DNA of 5,908 nt, from contig JAEZVM010000069.1 in assembly GCA_023420795.1 (NCBI GenBank), forward strand, positions 1 to 5,908. The letters run 5' to 3'. Below the pieces are notes generated by a model that ran no database searches, was not told where the DNA came from, and saw nothing but the letters and a program-made list of their open reading frames with translations. Made by a program: the position numbers and the translations under genes. Below, piece after piece: positions 4,191 through 5,908 of the stretch (position 1 is the stretch's first letter; each line of letters opens with the position of its first letter). Source of the DNA: Pseudomonadota bacterium. GTDB lineage: Bacteria > Pseudomonadota > Gammaproteobacteria > Burkholderiales > Burkholderiaceae_D.

Positions 4191-5908
4191 TCATGCCGCC
4201 TGCGAGAGATCGCTCGCCATGATCATCTTCTTCAGTTCCGGTACGCATGATCCGCAATTCGTGCCACATTTCAGCTGTTGCTGCAATGATGCCAACACAG
4301 CTTCCGGACCTGCCCCGGGCGTCCGTTCCAGGGCGTCATGGATTTCCGTCTCCGCAACATTGAAGCAATTGCAGACAATGCGTCCGCGCGCCCGGAAGCT
4401 CTGCGGCGCCTTCGCAGAGGGGACCAGCAACAGGCGGCCGAGTGCTGCAACCGACTGCCCGCCTTCCAGATATTCCTTCAGCCAATGCCCGGCCGATGTA
4501 TCGCCGGACAGCGATACTGCGACGAGCACGCCGTCGCGCAGCAGGATGTGTCGCGCATTACCACGGCGGGTATCGTCATAACGCAGCACGTCCGTACCTG
4601 TAATGCCGAAGCGGCCTTCGATTTCCGCCACGAGCGCCGACTCGGCCGGGTAATCGTCGGCCGCGCGGAACAGCACGCCGGTCCGTTGGCGGCCGAACAG
4701 TGTGCAGGATGCGTATGCGAAGCGCCGCATGTACGGGCGCAACACAGACTGGAGCTCGAGCGCACGTGAGGCGTCGATCCAGCCGAATACAAGGAAGCGC
4801 CACGGCAGCTCTGCCTTCAGCACCTTCACCGCAGCATGCTTCAACTCAGGCTGCTTCGAGCTCGGGCACAACGCCGGCGACGTCAGCGTATTGACGCCGC
4901 AGCCACCGCGTCCCGCCACATATTCATCGCCCCAGTGCATGCCGATGAATGCCTGCCCGGGCCGCATCTCGTCGCTCGCCACGGCGGGCAGGATCTGCGA
5001 ACCGCGCCGGCTGGTCACATGCACCAGGTCGCCGTTGCCTATCATGCGGCGCTCCATTTCGGTGTGCGCCAGCAACACAGCCGGCTCCGGCGCATGCGAA
5101 AACAGTTGCGCAACGGTGCCGCTACGACTCATGCCATGCCACTGGTCACGCAGGCGCCCGGTGGTCAGCCGGAATGGATAACGCGCGTCGACTGGTTCGG
5201 CGACGGGCTTGTACACGGTATTGACGAATTTCGCGCGGCCATTTGCGGTCGGGAAAACGTCATCCTCGTACAGGCGTTTTCTGCCTTCGGTCGCACCTTC
5301 CGGGAATGGCCATTGCTGCGGCCCTTGCTCTTCGAGGATGCGGTATGACAGTCCGGTGATGTCAAGGTCGCGCCCGCGCGTGGATTCCCGGTGTTCGTTC
5401 CAGATTTCTTCGGGGCTTGTGTAAGGGAAGATCGTTTTGCTCTTTCCCATCAGGCTTTCCAGCCGTCGCGCGAAATCGAGCACGATCTCCCAGTCGTGCC
5501 GCGCCTCCCCGGGCTTCGGCAATACCGGCCTGACACGCGTGATGCGTCGCTCGGAGTTGGTGACCGTTCCTTCCTTTTCAGCCCAGGTGGTCGCCGGCAG
5601 CAGCACGTCGGCGAACTCCACCGTGGAAGTTGTCCTGTACGCCTCCTGCACGATTACCAGTTCCGCATGCTTCAGTGCCTCGCGCACCAGCTTTTGCTCG
5701 GGCAATGACTGTGCGGGATTGGTACAAGCGATCCAGATGATCCTGATCTCGCCGGAGCGGATGGCATCAAACATTTCCACAGCAGTCTTGCCCGGCTTTG
5801 ACGGAACGTCATCGACACCCCATAGCCGCGCGACTTCGGCGCGATGTTCCGCATTCGCCATTTCGCGATGCGCCGACAGCAGATTGGCGAGGCCGCCCAC
5901 TTCGCGTC
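4191..5908 (-). CDS. nasA: Assimilatory nitrate reductase catalytic subunit, C-terminal part (5' end cut by window edge)
   Basis: This molybdopterin enzyme of the cytoplasm reduces nitrate to nitrite, the first step of nitrate assimilation. The visible 571 residues (counted from the codon at 5906–5904) begin REVGGLANLL, so the N-terminal [4Fe-4S] domain and part of the molybdenum domain are missing. TNPAQSLPE (about 62–70) and FADVLLPATTWAEKEGTVTNSERR (about 98–121) belong to the molybdopterin oxidoreductase core. RYPFRLTTGRLRDQWHGMSRSG to KQPELKHAAVKV (about 242–362) is the molybdopterin-dinucleotide-binding domain. A roughly 140-residue linker follows, whose second half (YDDTRRGNARHILLRDG, then SGDTSAGHWL) resembles a segment of the nitrite reductase NirB. 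The end is a BFD-like [2Fe-2S] domain with Cys512, Cys514, Cys551 and Cys554 (CNCFNV and CGTNCGSC). This layout is that of NasA-type assimilatory enzymes, not the periplasmic NapA or membrane NarG. The frame is open to the right edge. It heads the group nasA–ybiB–flavoprotein. Confidence 0.93.
   Translation of the reverse strand, partial: REVGGLANLLSAHREMANAEHRAEVARLWGVDDVPSKPGKTAVEMFDAIRSGEIRIIWIACTNPAQSLPEQKLVREALKHAELVIVQEAYRTTSTVEFADVLLPATTWAEKEGTVTNSERRITRVRPVLPKPGEARHDWEIVLDFARRLESLMGKSKTIFPYTSPEEIWNEHRESTRGRDLDITGLSYRILEEQGPQQWPFPEGATEGRKRLYEDDVFPTANGRAKFVNTVYKPVAEPVDARYPFRLTTGRLRDQWHGMSRSGTVAQLFSHAPEPAVLLAHTEMERRMIGNGDLVHVTSRRGSQILPAVASDEMRPGQAFIGMHWGDEYVAGRGGCGVNTLTSPALCPSSKQPELKHAAVKVLKAELPWRFLVFGWIDASRALELQSVLRPYMRRFAYASCTLFGRQRTGVLFRAADDYPAESALVAEIEGRFGITGTDVLRYDDTRRGNARHILLRDGVLVAVSLSGDTSAGHWLKEYLEGGQSVAALGRLLLVPSAKAPQSFRARGRIVCNCFNVAETEIHDALERTPGAGPEAVLASLQQQLKCGTNCGSCVPELKKMIMASDLSQAA

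Noticed and set aside
4836..5348. A 170-codon plus-strand open frame opposite the nitrate reductase
   Set aside because: Shadow of the molybdopterin enzyme's coding frame; composition is typical of antisense frames in GC-rich DNA.

Overview
The window looks like a chromosomal stretch of a betaproteobacterium, most likely Burkholderiales and perhaps Oxalobacteraceae. The grounds are the betaproteobacterial-type 70-residue ribosomal protein S21, the gene order rpsU–yqeY–dnaG, moderately high GC, and a nitrate reductase gene followed by ybiB. The family-level guess is inference from protein character and gene order, because no database search was possible. All six genes lie on the minus strand and are read here from high to low coordinates.

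From right to left the layout is as follows. (1) 4191–5908 holds the 3' two-thirds or so of an assimilatory nitrate reductase catalytic subunit (NasA type), cut by the window's right edge and ending in a BFD-like [2Fe-2S] domain. (2) 3177–4145 is ybiB, a TrpD2-type nucleic-acid-binding protein, 45 bases downstream. (3) 1928–3124 is a HI0933/YhiN-family flavoprotein, 52 bases further on, with a hairpin abutting its start codon and a possible weak promoter of its own. (4) An AT-rich stretch of about 98 bases (1830–1927) carries the best promoter in the window and an operator-like palindrome. (5) 1617–1829 is rpsU, 1071–1517 is yqeY, and 1–942 is the N-terminal half of dnaG, cut by the left edge. 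These three form the start of the betaproteobacterial version of the macromolecular synthesis operon, whose next gene is expected to be rpoD, outside the window.

The rpsU–yqeY–dnaG part links translation initiation (S21) and replication priming (DnaG). Both of its intergenic gaps (99 and 128 bases) contain two RNA hairpins each, and dnaG starts at GTG without a clear Shine-Dalgarno sequence. This arrangement would make S21 abundant and primase scarce from one transcript. The nasA–ybiB–flavoprotein part looks like a loose operon or the end of a nitrate-assimilation cluster.

No gap without a gene exceeds 128 bases. I see no mobile element, CRISPR array, tRNA/rRNA gene or phage gene, and no evidence of an undescribed multi-gene system. 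All visible reading frames are intact. The observations worth a second look concern the regulatory RNA structures, the rpsU promoter region and the composite C-terminus of the nitrate reductase.
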